Positions 46,366-56,603 of a stretch of 64,000 nucleotides of DNA are shown here, in pieces; position 1 is the first letter of the stretch; every line of letters begins with the position of its first letter. The translations under genes and the position numbers were made by a program. The notes beneath the pieces were generated by a model. That model searched no databases, was not told the origin of the DNA, and saw only the letters and a program-made list of their open reading frames with translations. Source of the DNA: Gonatopus flavifemur (Eukaryota > Arthropoda > Insecta > Hymenoptera > Dryinidae); NCBI GenBank assembly GCA_018340375.1, contig JAFFJZ010000002.1, forward strand, positions 12,046,001 through 12,110,000, read 5' to 3'.

Positions 46366-46665
46366 CACTCAGAGAAAAAAAGTTGCTGAAACAGCAAACC
46401 TCGAAGATTTGCTTCGCTGATATGGCAAAACTTGTTGCTGAATTAGCAAATAATTTGCTGTCACAGCAAAAATCTTGCTCTTCTAACAAGCGCTTGCCAT
46501 TCAGCAATCCGAGATTGTAGATATACAGACAACTAGGAAATTTTGCTGAATCAGCAAATATCTTGCTAAAATAGCAGAAGTTTTGCTGTAACAGCAATCG
46601 TTTTGCTAATTTAGCAAAGCAGATTTTTCGAAATCGCTTTTTCAGCAAGAATTTTTTTCTGCGTG
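46366..46665. mobile_element. TTTGCTG/CAGCAAA word-array MITE, copy 3, TG target duplication
   Basis: Ends CACTCAGAGAAAAAAAG and ATTTTTTTCTGCGTG, flanked by TG (46364-46365 and 46666-46667). The core repeats TTGCTGAAACAGCAAAC, TTTGCTGTAACAGCAA, TTTTGCTAATTTAGCAAA and similar words about every 18-25 bases. Related to 6457-6826 and 34196-34711. Confidence 0.85.
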
Positions 46666-46679
46666 TGTTAAAAAAATCT

Positions 46680-46790
46680 GTTTGGAATTTAATATAAAAA
46701 GTTTGGAAGCAATTAACACACACAATTGTGTATCAATTTTCAAACATTTTTGTATCACCAAAATAATAGACAGAATTTTGAAATTCAAGC
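46680..46790. repeat. fragment of the TTTGGAAGCAATTAA family
   Basis: TTTGGAAGCAATTAACACAC matches the inner arms of 27890-28111 and 63617-63858. Neither end is preserved. Confidence 0.55.
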
Positions 46791-46824
46791 CACAACATTA
46801 TAAAAATCGATGTAAAAATATGCA

Positions 46825-47100
46825 TTAATTTCCAACACTATATTACTTGATTTCCAAAATTCCTCCCAAATGTTTCATCATGTTATGGTGTGAAATTAAT
46901 ATGAAAAATTCTGAAAATCAAAATACATATATGAATGAATTATTAGAATCGCGTGATTTGATTTTACGACGAATTTTCAACACCACATTATTTAATTTTT
47001 AAAATCCCTCCTAAATACTTCATCATGTTTTGTTACAAAATTAATACAAACAATTCTGAGAATGAAAATACATATATGAGCAAATTATTAGAACCACCAC
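46825..47100. repeat. tandem duplication, ~145-bp unit
   Basis: Two diverged direct copies. The blocks CCAACACTATATTACTTGAT, CATCATGTTATG, ATTCTGAAAATC and ATACATATATGAATGAATTA in the first match CACCACATTATTTAAT, CATCATGTTTTG, ATTCTGAGAATG and ATACATATATGAGCAAATTA in the second. Confidence 0.7.
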
Positions 47101-47404
47101 CAATCAACATAAATCAGCACCATTTTTTTGGAGGGAAAACCACCATATGTGAGTGTTTTTAGAAGTGAAAACACCATAAATACGTGTTTATATATTTCTT
47201 GTCCTTGGCAAAAACTCCTAGATTTTATCTAAGAAATAGTCTAGGAAAATATTTAAGAAAATGTCTAGGAAAAAGTCTAGGAAAATTTTTCCTACGGGGT
47301 GTACCTTTTTTCAATACTATATTTTACCATTGGAGTTATCGTACATATTGAACACGTGATAATTAGATGCGCAAAGTGTAATCGCGCATTGATTTCATGT
47401 ACAT

Positions 47405-47625
47405 TATGAAAATTCAATATCTACAATTATGAATTTCCATAAACTGTGGTGAATATCAAAAACTTTCTTTGAAATTCGAGAAATATGTGATTGATTTTTC
47501 AATATTCAAATAAATACAGAAATTCAATATCTACAGTTATGAATTTTCACAAACTGTTATGAATTTCAAAACTTTTGTTTGAAGTTCATGAAATATGTGA
47601 TTGATTTTTCAACATCCAAATGTGG
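47405..47625. repeat. tandem duplication, ~113-bp unit
   Basis: GAAAATTCAATATCTACAAT ... ATGTGATTGATTTTTCAATA is repeated as GAAATTCAATATCTACAGTT ... ATGTGATTGATTTTTCAACA. Part of the second visible intron. Confidence 0.75.
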
Positions 47626-48130
47626 AATACAATTCATATAGTGCCCTTGAAAATTAATGTACTTTTTTCTATGAACGTATATTAAATTCACAAACATTTT
47701 TAACAGTGTAGCTTTTATGCAGCTCATACATATTTTTCATTGAATTTATATGAATTTACCTCTCAGTTCGCATTGGAATTTCAACTGTAATTATTTGCGA
47801 GGAATTCCACCGATCTCCATCGCCATGGCAATTTAATACAATTTTTTCAGTAGGATTAAGTGGTTTTGACGTTATGATTGACAATCATCAGGGACATTCA
47901 CGTGGCTGGTATTATTTTCTCACGATGGGTTATTTCACAGCCATCTAATTGCACAGTAATATGTCATTCATTATTATCATTATCACTCAATTATTATTCA
48001 TCATATGATAATACTCGGAATCTGACAATATTTGAATATGTTTCTTCGCGTTGGTTTTCTATCCGGAGAATCAATGTTATGCAAAATTTCATTCACGATA
48101 TATAAATGCTATTTTTCTTTCATTTTTCAG

Positions 48131-48228
48131 CTTCACTTGCCATCGTGGCTGCTAGTTTGTTTGCACTTCAAACAGATGATAGGGCTAATAGTTACGTTAT
48201 TACTAGGGGAGAGGCGTTTTACATGCAG
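48131..48228 (+). CDS. claudin/PMP22-like four-TM protein, exon with TM3 and second extracellular loop
   Basis: The exon follows a strong acceptor (TTTCATTTTTCAG) and ends CAG|GTAAGC. It enters in phase 1, completing the codon begun at 42028, and leaves in phase 0. It encodes the rest of TM3 (SLAIVAASLFALQ) and a hydrophilic segment, TDDRANSYVITRGEAFYMQ. The closing aromatic F-Y-x-Q resembles the short stretch that precedes TM4 in many claudin-like proteins, so a TM4-coding exon starting in phase 0 should follow. No stop or frameshift. GC content is higher than in flanking intron. Confidence 0.85.
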
Positions 48229-48550
48229 GTAAGCATTATATATGTTACGTACTCTTACGTTTATTAACGTTCAAAATTAGAGAACATGCAACAATGTGCG
48301 TATACAAACATTGAATCGATTTCATCCCACTTTTGACCCGAAACTGCGTTGTTGGGAATTTCTGCATGAATTTTTATGTTATCTTTATATATGAATTGAG
48401 GGGTAATATCACCTTGTGTCCACGAAATTTTTTGCCATTTTCTAAGACTTACCACAAACGATAGAAACATTTTCGAAATATCGGGTTTTTTGCATATGAA
48501 ATCACTAGTCTTCGAGTACCAGATATACATTTGATTATATTTTTACAATG

Positions 48551-48829
48551 CACTGAGAACCCAATTTCTTAGATGAGAAGAAAATATTCTAATAAATCTT
48601 CTTTCCAATGGGCGAAAATTCAGTTCAATGAAGAAAAGTTTCATCAAATCAAAACCAAGAATTTCCAAATTGAAACAAAAATATATTATTTTCTAAATTC
48701 TTAGAATATGATTCGAACTCAATGAAAAACTTTTCCATTTCAATGAATCATTCTTTTAATTGAAAACAAGATTTATCAGAATGAAGGCAAAGAAATTTTC
48801 TTTGAATCTAAGAAATTGGGCCCTCAGTG
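48551..48829. mobile_element. CAC-shell MITE with TG target duplication
   Basis: Ends CACTGAGAACCCAATTTCTT and AAGAAATTGGGCCCTCAGTG, flanked by TG (48549-48550 and 48830-48831). The arms continue AGATGAGAAGAAAATATTC/GAAAGAAATTTTC-like. The core is rich in AAGAAA/TTTCTT and GAAAC words. Confidence 0.82.
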
Positions 48830-49157
48830 TGCAAAATGGTGGCATATCAGCACATTCAAAATAAGTCTTGTGAATTCACATGCACCCACAGAAAGGTTTT
48901 CTTATTGTAACAAAAATTTCATTCTTATGAGATATTTTTTCTCTCAACATAGAACGCTGGACAATCCTAATTTTTCTTCTGATAAGAAAAAAATTCTCTC
49001 GCCTCAAGTAAAATTTGATGATCTTGGGGTTAGAATATTGAATCTTGGATCAAGAAAAATGGTCTTGAGATCACCATGAGCATTTTTCAAATAAGACTTG
49101 GAGATTTCCTTGATGCAATGAAGTTTTTATCAAAGGTAATGAAATCTTTCTTTTTAC

Positions 49158-49331
49158 CCAGTAAACATTTTGTATCTCGCGATATATTTTAGATAGGCTT
49201 TGAATGTCCTATGTCACACTTTTAAATAAGTTTCAGATCAATTCTTGTTTCAAACTCGCCTGAAAGATATCTGAAAGTGTTGAAGAAGACATCTAAAACC
49301 AAGATATTGCGAGACACAAAATGTTCAATGG
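49158..49331. mobile_element. small foldback with TTAC target duplication
   Basis: Ends CCAGTAAACATTTTGTATCTC and GAGACACAAAATGTTCAATGG, flanked by TTAC (49154-49157 and 49332-49335). Inner pairing GCGATATATTTTAGAT/ATCTAAAACCAAGATATTGC. A member of the C-rich shell class, with a 4-bp duplication. Confidence 0.75.
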
Positions 49332-49408
49332 TTACAATAATTGATTTTTTTCAAATAAAATATCCCACACGCACAGCACACAATGTTTAAGTAATGTCTC
49401 GGAATATT

Positions 49409-49652
49409 CACTGGAAAAAATATTTATTTGTCCTCTCTCCATAAAATATTCATTCGTAGAAATTAAATATTCAATTAGATGCAAAAACTGATTACTCCTG
49501 ACAAATAAATGATTCATTTAGAAGACCAACTTATTCGGGGCAAGCATTCCATTATTTGATTCGATTGAATAGTTCATTAATCCTAAGAAATATTTTATGG
49601 AGAGAGGACAAATAAACTATTCATTTGGGTGGAAGAAATTTTTTTTTCAGTG
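49409..49652. mobile_element. CAC-shell foldback MITE, family shared with 56600-57088
   Basis: Ends CACTGGAAAAAATATTTATT and GAAATTTTTTTTTCAGTG, with TT at both flanks (49407-49408 and 49653-49654). The arms share TTTGTCCTCTCTCCATAAAA and its complement. The loop contains GATGCAAAAACTGATTACTC. Confidence 0.78.
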
Positions 49653-50191
49653 TTGCTGGAATATTACGAATGTCTCTGTTGTGTCGTAGTGTTATCTCGG
49701 TACAAGACTGAGACATTGTGTGCTATATGGAATTGGTGTATCGCTTGGGACGGTATCTGACACACCGTACACTGCATTATTTGATTATCACTGTTCGAAA
49801 GTTTATAATTACTATTTCATTTCACAACACGATACATTGGAATCAATTTCGAAAACTCTATTACTCTGCTGCCAATCAAGGGGAGGGGAGCGTATCGTTA
49901 AGCGTCGTCTTTAAGAATATTCATCTAGTTTCAGCATAAAAACATTTTTCTTACCACAAGAAGCGATGGTTTTCACAAGAAATAAAGATTCTTACGTTAA
50001 ACAAAAGTCATGGATCATAATTCTTTTTATTAACAATCCATGATATGATTCCTTGTGAACAAAACCGCTTTTTGGTCGAACACTATTTGTTTCCGGGGAA
50101 GAAAATCGATATCAAGAATAAAATGATGGTAACAACAAGAAATCATTTCTGTGAGTGTGGGCGTACCGCTGCAGGTCACAATTATGAATGT

Positions 50192-50320
50192 CCCCAGCAG
50201 AAATCACTCTAGTAATTCTCTAGGCCTTGCGAGGCCCACCAGGCCCTTGTGAGGGACTTGCAAGGCCTCGTAAGGCCTTGTAATCTCCTGGAGAATTATT
50301 AGAGTGATTTCTACTAGGGG
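50192..50320. mobile_element. CCC-shell element with an AAGGCCTTG word array
   Basis: Ends CCCCAGCAGAAATCACTCTA and AGAGTGATTTCTACTAGGGG are inverted repeats. The core is CTAGGCCTTGCGAGGCCC, CAAGGCCTCGTAAGGCCTTG-type words. It is inserted in the left arm of the outer foldback 48836-50627. A degraded relative lies at 29033-29123. Confidence 0.82.
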
Positions 50321-50676
50321 TGAACCAAAAACCAAAAATTTTCTCAAAATATAGTCTAATAAAATCTAGCGAACAACGTAGGATTTTTTCGATAAATTGA
50401 ACAAGACAGATTTTATCAGGGATTTTCGATCGGTTTAACAAAGAAAAAAATTGGAGGAAAAATTCAAATCAGGGCCATTATTCTCTTCAAAATTAGTTTC
50501 TCGGGAAAGTCCTCTGAAACTTTTCAGTTCTTTGTCCCACATTCATAATTGTGATCTGAAGCAGTACACCCATGTCAATTAACAGACTTATTTTGAATGT
50601 GCTGATATGCCGCTATTCTGTATTGTAAAAATATGATAAAATGTGTTTCTGGTGCGCAATGACTAGTCCTTTCATA

Positions 50677-50911
50677 CACGCAGAAAAATATATTTGTAAA
50701 AGTCCCATAATATATTGAGGATCAGCGCCAGTCTGTGACGAATTAAATTATTTACCTGAATATAGCTTCAAAAGTACCATAATTTCTTGTAGAAATACAT
50801 CTGATTATGGGAGTTTTGAAGAGTAAATTCAAGTCAAAACTCTATCTGTCGCAGACTGGCGCTGATCCTCAATAAATTATGGGACTTTTCAACGCATCTG
50901 TTTCCTGCGTG
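50677..50911. mobile_element. CAC-shell MITE, family shared with 44455-44720
   Basis: Ends CACGCAGAAAAATATATTTG and ATCTGTTTCCTGCGTG, flanked by TA (50675-50676 and 50912-50913). The arms CCCATAATATATTGAGGATC and CAGCGCCAGTCTGTGAC pair with their complements. The centre contains AGTACCATAATTTCTTG. Confidence 0.85.
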
Positions 50912-51547
50912 TATGCACAAAACCCCATGGTCAGTCGTATTGTCTGTGTCTCATATGTATTGAGATTCTTTGGATTCACTCAACTAGATCAGATAATGAA
51001 CGATTTTTCTATTTCTGTGATACAATCATTTTGTCTGGATTGAAACGAAAGTGTTTTTTTTTTATCAACAGCCTTTTGTCTTTCCATTCCTCGATTCTGC
51101 TTTGCTGTTTCTCATAAATCTTTCTTCCCGTGGAATTTATATTCCACTATAACTCCAAGAAATCCAAACCCAATCTTCGCAAGAAGAAATCCTTGAATGA
51201 AACATCTGTTGCAGATGGAAATTCAACTCTGAACGTACGATTCCTTTGATCAGAAAGTCTAATGCATTGAAGTTTATGCCAAAAGAAAATCATTACGGAA
51301 TCCATAATGAAGATTAAAGTCCGCGGATGGATTAACAAAAAGATGTAACTAATAATTCAACTCGATGGATGTATGAGAAGAAAAAGATGAATTCAATCGG
51401 AGTAAAGAAGAAGGAATTTTAAAATTTGAAATCTGTGATGATTCTTATTATTCCTAGACGGAGAGAAATTTGGTTTTGAATATTACTACATTTTGTACTA
51501 AAGTAGCAGCATAAGTGACATAGCATAATTTTTTACAACACCGTGTA

Positions 51548-51799
51548 CACTGAGAGGAAGGGTCTATTCAAATATTCGACAGCTAGGAAATTTAGTAAGT
51601 GTAAATAAAAATTTAGTTGCGCTAGCTAAATTTTATTTGTCATAACTATATTTTTTATTCCCATTGAATAAACCATTTAATTCATATTTCAGACAGCTGG
51701 CATTTTATTTACCCCAACTAGAGTCTATCTAGCGTAAATAAAAATCTAGCTGCGCCAACTGACATTTAGTTGTCCCAACTAGGTACCTTTCTCTCAGTG
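51548..51799. mobile_element. CAC-shell MITE with an AGCTAAAT/ATTTAGCT word array
   Basis: Ends CACTGAGAGGAAGGGTC and GGTACCTTTCTCTCAGTG, flanked by TA (51546-51547 and 51800-51801). The core repeats TAAAAATTTAGTTGCGC, GCTAGCTAAATTTTATT, AACTAGAGTCTATCTAGC and AACTAGGTACC. Confidence 0.85.
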
Positions 51800-51937
51800 T
51801 AGTAAGAATTCATGCTATATGATGTGAAGTTGCGCCAGATTAAACGATTTTTCAAATCATTGGGCAATGATTTTCATTACACTGTGTTGTCAAAATTACA
51901 TTATGTCACTTATGCTGCTACTTTAGTAAAAAATGTA

Positions 51938-52199
51938 CACGGAAAAAAATGAACATGTGAAGATTATATGAAAAATGAGGTTACGATGACAGTGTGGATC
52001 TTATGTAAAATTTATCACACAGTCCTGTTGGGTTTACATTGTTATCATAGTTACTTCACAGCAACACTACTTCCATTTACTTCGATAACAATGTAAATAT
52101 AACATTGGTTCCAATGTAAATTTTACTCTAATTGTATTTATGTGAGCAGTTATGTCAAATTAACAACAATGTAGAATTTACATAGGACTTTTTTCCGTG
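51938..52199. mobile_element. CAC-shell MITE with TA duplication
   Basis: Ends CACGGAAAAAAATGAACATG and CATAGGACTTTTTTCCGTG, flanked by TA (51936-51937 and 52200-52201). The core repeats AATGTAAAT and its complement together with ATTGTTATC/GATAACAAT words. Confidence 0.85.
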
Positions 52200-52282
52200 T
52201 AGTAATACAGTGCAACAAGTGAATAAGGCGGCGCTCGGGGCTGTAGGAGATAGTTTTTCTCACAATCATGTTACCCCCGCTA

Positions 52283-52646
52283 CACGGAGAGAAAAATATA
52301 GTTGAAATTACTGTGGTAGCTCACTATCCACGGACTAAAATGGAATTGACAAGAAAAAATATGGTATTTTCATCTAATTCTAGAAAACTCCACAGTAATT
52401 TATAATGACGTCCAGTGCAATATTCAGTGAATAAGAAATTTTCCTGAAAATCCATGAATTTCTGGATTTCAGAAATTTTTACTGTGTGAATCGGAAAACG
52501 TACATATAATCCTTATGGGGAACTATTTTACTGTGTAGAAATATAAATTTTCATAAAAATCAAAACTTGGTCTGGCGTTGATATGGCGCACAGTGAAAAA
52601 TATTGTGTTTTATTACATGAAAAAGTAATGGATTATTCTCTCCGTG
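52283..52646. mobile_element. CAC-shell MITE with TA duplication
   Basis: Ends CACGGAGAGAAAAATATAG and ATGGATTATTCTCTCCGTG, flanked by TA (52281-52282 and 52647-52648). Pairing of the arms is weaker than in neighbours. TTACTGTG and CACAGTAA words recur inside. Confidence 0.72.
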
Positions 52647-52907
52647 TAGGTGGCCTGCGCTCAACTCAGCACAAAAGGAGTCACTCTCTATGAATAAGTC
52701 CGCTTCGGAAATTGACACATCTCGATTGTTGCTGCCACACTGGAGTCATACTGACCCCAACATGATTCAATCTTGAGTTACCATCAAGAAACTCGATAAT
52801 TCGAACTCTCCGCGCAATCTGGTCCCACTTAAGGCGATTCATCACAAGCCAAGTTAATAGATCTCTCCCTCCAGTTTTCTCAGTAATCAATGAATAGAAT
52901 CAATTTT

Positions 52908-53198
52908 AATCCTCTAACCGTAACCCCGGTCTCACAGACCGCTATCAAAATTGTATTTGCTCGTAATTCGAACTCTTTTGGGTAAATTATTTGACATTTC
53001 ATTCCTACTCTGCACAGAATTGCTCACTAAGTTCTGTACATAAGCCCACTATCCTACCTGGTAGACATTTCTAATGATCTAAAAAATGTTTTCTCCACTT
53101 CTAACAACTTTGGATATCTAGAAGAAGGTGATAGCGGTCTGTTAGACCGGGGGTTTCGGTTGACGTGATTTTGAGCAGGGTTACGGTTTAAGGGTTAA
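52908..53198. repeat. foldback with AACCGTAACCC arms
   Basis: TAATCCTCTAACCGTAACCC and GGTCTCACAGACCGCTATCA on the left pair with TGATAGCGGTCTGTTAGACC and GGGTTACGGTTTAAGGGTTA on the right. The two bracketing arms also contain short internal palindromes (GGTCT-AGACC). Confidence 0.75.
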
Positions 53199-53634
53199 TG
53201 AGCAGGTGCATCTTCTTAGGTTATTGAAAAAAATGCAGCTACTCATTATTTTTCATTTTATGTGTTCGTTTCTGAGAAAACTAGTGGGAGAAATTTGGAA
53301 TCTAGTAACTTTTTCAGGGAGCTACTCCACCCTAGCGTGACATGATTGTCCATGTTTCATATAATCCTTCTTCATGATACAGTGACAATGTCATTTAGAA
53401 GCGAAAATATAGCCATCGATCGATGAAAACAAGCGACGCATGTGTGCTGCAGAAACAATTTTTTCACAAATTCAAAATGAATTTTTCTTTAGGGAAATGA
53501 TTTGATTGAAAATGGGGATAGTTTTAGCACTCTCTAAAATTTTCTCAAAACATATGTACGCATAGCTTGGCTTTGGTATACGTTTACAGTTGGAGTCATA
53601 ATCAACCCCAGTGTGGCAGCTAAGGGTTGAAGAA

Positions 53635-53741
53635 CCCAGCAAACACAACCCCTGGCGTTTCAAAGGGCTAGTAATGGCTCCTCACCGGCATCGCTGGCCC
53701 ATCAGCGGCCCATTGAAACGCCAGTAATTGTTCTTTGTGGG
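53635..53741. mobile_element. CCC-shell element with GAA target duplication
   Basis: Ends CCCAGCAAACACAACCCC and AACAATTACTGGCG-complement ending TTCTTTGTGGG, flanked by GAA (53632-53634 and 53742-53744). GCGTTTCAAAGGGC pairs with GGCCCATTGAAACGC. The core has GGCCC/GCCGG words. A partial inverted copy lies at 57685-57742. Confidence 0.72.
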
Positions 53742-54199
53742 GAAGCTTCCCTGTGATCTAGGAAAGGTGGTGTGGATCTTCTGAGTTAAATCGGAGGAAG
53801 ATACATTAATTTCTCTGTGTATACATCTCATGTGAGACGGATATTGTACTGCCGTTTGTCGAAACAAAAACACAGTGTATACGCTGAGGAAAAATGTATA
53901 CGAATATCACAAATAATGTATCGAAAATTACTCTAAACACCTTGCAAATTCTTTTGAATATGTATGAGGTTGAAATGCAGAGAAATATATTTTTCTGTAC
54001 ATAAAGTAATAGCAAAATGTGATTTTGTCCTGCGGCCTTATTCAAAGGTTGCATTCCGATTATTAAATTCTCTCGCTTTTGTATAATGATAGGGGAAACA
54101 CTCGGGGGAGAATCCGGGGAAGTGGCTCTATTCGAAGAGGTCTTATTCACAGGTCGCACTGTATCTGGAACGCCCTTCTTCTCCGTGTATCACAACTAT

Positions 54200-54923
54200 T
54201 AGGGGTGTGCGGGTACCCGAGTCATCGGTTTTTTATCGGGTCGGGTCGGGTCGGGTTTTTCAATTACCCGAGTTTTTCGGGTGCCCGATTACATTCGGGT
54301 AATTCAAATATAGCAAACGTTTTCCTCAGCAGGAAATATTGTGACAGCAACTCGATCAAGATTGCTGACAAAACATGTGGGAGAGTTGTGCTTCCTCCAT
54401 TCAAATTTAAAAATATGGAAAAAGAATGATATTTATAAGAAGAATATTTATTTTCATTGATGTTCAAGATTCTATATTGTGGTTACTAAATACGAAAATA
54501 GATAATATATTATTTATGAGATATAAATGTGATTATATTTTTTAATTGAATTAGAAAATAAAGATAAACATTCCATGAAGCAATTTGGAGATTTCTTAAT
54601 CCGCTGCATAATCAATTACATGGAGTAACAACCCTAATAGACTTGTAGTGAATATGGCATTCTTCATATTAGAATCGAATTCATATGAAATCCCCTTATT
54701 CCTACAATCGCTCAAGACAATTTGTCCTTAAAATATCAACGGCAATGGCCACTTCGAATAGAAGTTGAAAATATTAAATTTAAGCGATTTTATCATATTC
54801 GGGTACCCGACTTGGAAAACCCGATTTAATCGGGTACCCGACCCGACCCGACCCGACCCGAAAAGAAATACAAATACCCGAACCCGACCCGACCCGATAA
54901 AAAGTGCTACCCGCACACCCCTA
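54200..54923. mobile_element. hAT-type non-autonomous element with GGGTCGGGT arrays
   Basis: Termini TAGGGGTGTGCGGGTACCCG and GTGCTACCCGCACACCCCTA, flanked by a perfect 8-bp duplication ACAACTAT (54192-54199 and 54924-54931), the hallmark of hAT transposons. Next to both ends are GGGTCGGGTCGGG repeats and TACCCGA/TCGGGTA words (54205-54300 and 54800-54915), giving GC-rich foldback ends around an AT-rich, non-coding middle. It carries no transposase, so it would need an hAT transposase from elsewhere. Confidence 0.92.
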
Positions 54924-54934
54924 ACAACTATGTA

Positions 54935-55490
54935 TCATAAGGGTATCTAAAACGAACATCACACTAACCACATTGTCTCTTCTTGTTTACTAGTTGGCAA
55001 CAGAGGGAGAATTCGATATAAATGTAGAATGATTCAAAAGCCACATCGTGTAGCTGAGGATGATTTTTTTACAACCAGTAAAATAATTTCTGATGTGAGA
55101 ATTCAAACGATTGGATAAAAATCACGTCGATGCATCATGTATAATGAACAGGAAAAAAAATGGAAAAAATGAATGGCTAAGGGAGATGGAGGAAAACGTG
55201 AGTGAAGACTCATCTTGTTAATAAATTGTCGTCAAAATTAGGTTCGTCAATGAAATTAAGGTTACCTTATACCGTCTTTTTTATACCCCGGATGACTATC
55301 GTAACTTTTCTCGTATAAATTCCAGAATGCGTCGCTTGGGGAATTTTCCATGTAAATTTAACACTAAATGTGCAGCAGTGGGTCAAACGCTTGACTTCGA
55401 ATATTTTGTCGAAAGTGTAACTCTTTCACATCAGATGAATAACTCAATAAGTAGTTTTTAGAAAATCATTTATTCCCATGTATACACGGA
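54935..55490 (+). other. intron or intergenic, no element seen
   Basis: A good splice-acceptor-like sequence (TCTCTTCTTGTTTACTAG, to about 54992) precedes a 40-codon open stretch, but the peptide has no family resemblance, so it is not called as an exon. Confidence 0.3.
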
Positions 55491-55494
55491 AAGA

Positions 55495-55741
55495 CCGGGT
55501 CTATTATTATTTAGAAAAATTACCGTCAGTTTAGGGAAAAAGAGGATCGCTGAAAAATATTTGTAATGAGTCTACCAAAAATTCGTAGTCAAAATATAAC
55601 CACTTGATAGTTTCATTGGTATTTTTCACAGTTAAACTATCAATTGTCGATACATCGACTACGAAGGTTTAGTAGATTCACTATGAATATGTGACGTTTC
55701 GTTTTGAATTAAGTGTTGACGAGTTCAATCGACCCTAATTA
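55495..55741. repeat. probable worn CAC-shell MITE
   Basis: The left end CACGGAAAGACCGGGTC follows TA (55493-55494). GTAGTC-GACTAC words (TCGTAGTC near 55590 and GTCGATACATCGACTACGA near 55650) give the core self-complementarity. The right terminus is degraded, so the border is approximate. Confidence 0.5.
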
Positions 55742-56290
55742 TATAAAAAATTAGCTCCCTTTTATGCCTCCTGCGAAAGTTAGGGGTGGAGAAAAAGATC
55801 CTAGTTCCTGCGAGAGGTGTCGATAAGTAGAATAATGTAACCCAATTTCAGCCCAGTCGGTTGGATAGAACATTTTTTATGAAGTTGGCCAACCGTGAAC
55901 CGTTGTTTCGAAAAACTCACGTTTAAGATTTCTATGGATTGATCATACAGAAAAAAAATCGTACTTACACTAACAGCCTTCCACCTGTTCATAGGCCTCA
56001 TTTGTGATCACTTTGTGATCAAAAGAAAACATTCGATTCTTTCAATTCAAGTTATCAGACTATTACCTCCTTAGTAGAAACGCCTAGGCATTGCGTAGAA
56101 GAAACCAAAAAAAGGGGAATCCAAAGTTTGAAACTATGAAGAAAACAATACAGAAAATTCTTTTATGCAGGATGGAGAGCTGATTAATAATGGGACACAC
56201 CTGAATTTGGGACATTCACATTATCAGTATACTCTTAGAAACTCAGTTTTCATGAATTGAATCATTAGTTTTTGATAAATGAGGCTGATA

Positions 56291-56603
56291 TAAAACAGCT
56301 AACGTTATGGGAGTGGTAGTATCCCCTTGATTCGTATACTGCGAGGAATTGTTGAGCTCTAGTAAAAACGCCCTAGGCATTCACGAGTTTTGTAACGTTC
56401 CCACTAGCGAAATACTAGACACTTGCGAATGCCTCACTACATACTTGCAAGTACTACGAGTACTTTACAAGTATTGAGTGAGGCGCTCGTAAGTGTCCTA
56501 GTAATTTGCTAGCGCGAGCGTTACAAAACTGTTCTATTAAGGCTCAACAATTCCTAACAGTATACGAATCAAGGGGATACCAGTCCCACAACGTTAGCTG
56601 TTT
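56291..56603. repeat. inner foldback with CTAGTA and ACTTGCAAGT words
   Basis: AAAACAGCTAACGTTATGGG and GGTATCCCCTTGATTCGTAT-like arms pair with the segment 56540-56603 (ACGAATCAAGGGGATACC, CCACAACGTTAGCTGTTTT). The loop holds a CTAGTA, TACTTGCAAGTACT, GCGAGCG word array flanked by GTTTTGTAACG/CGTTACAAAAC. Confidence 0.75.

Larger units (their letters stand above)
48883..50157. mobile_element. CAC-shell element with TG target duplication, itself carrying insertions
   Basis: Ends CACCCACAGAAAGG and CATTTCTGTGAGTG, flanked by TG (48881-48882 and 50158-50159). Removing it reconnects the outer foldback arm. Its own sequence, with CTTGATCAAGA, TTCTTGTTAACAAG-like and CTTGTGAACAA words, is 48883 to about 49157 and about 49940-50157. 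Between them sit 49158-49331 and 49409-49652. Confidence 0.75.
48836..50627. repeat. outer foldback of a multi-layer nest
   Basis: GGTGGCATATCAGCACATTC and ATAAGTCTTGTGAATTCACATG (left) pair with ACAGACTTATTTTGAATGTG and CTGATATGCCGC (right, to 50627). The left arm resumes at 50158-50191 (GCGTACCGCTGCAGGTCACA), pairing with TGTGATCTGAAGCAGTAC. The interruption is the element at 48883-50157. Confidence 0.78.
51457..52210. mobile_element. CAC-shell-like MITE, truncated on the right, with two insertions
   Basis: The left end is TA then GACGGAGAGAAATTTGG. The arm TTACTAAAGTAGCAGCATAAGTGAC pairs in shortened form with GTCACTTATGCTGCTACTTT near 51910. Expected right-end bases after 52205 are missing. 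Insertions at 51548-51799 and 51938-52199 split it. Confidence 0.65.

Noticed and set aside
51062..51140. Hydrophobic phase-0 stretch after a strong polypyrimidine-AG, considered as TM4
   Set aside because: It contains a charged residue and prolines within the helix, has no compatible donor, and its stop would leave no basic tail.
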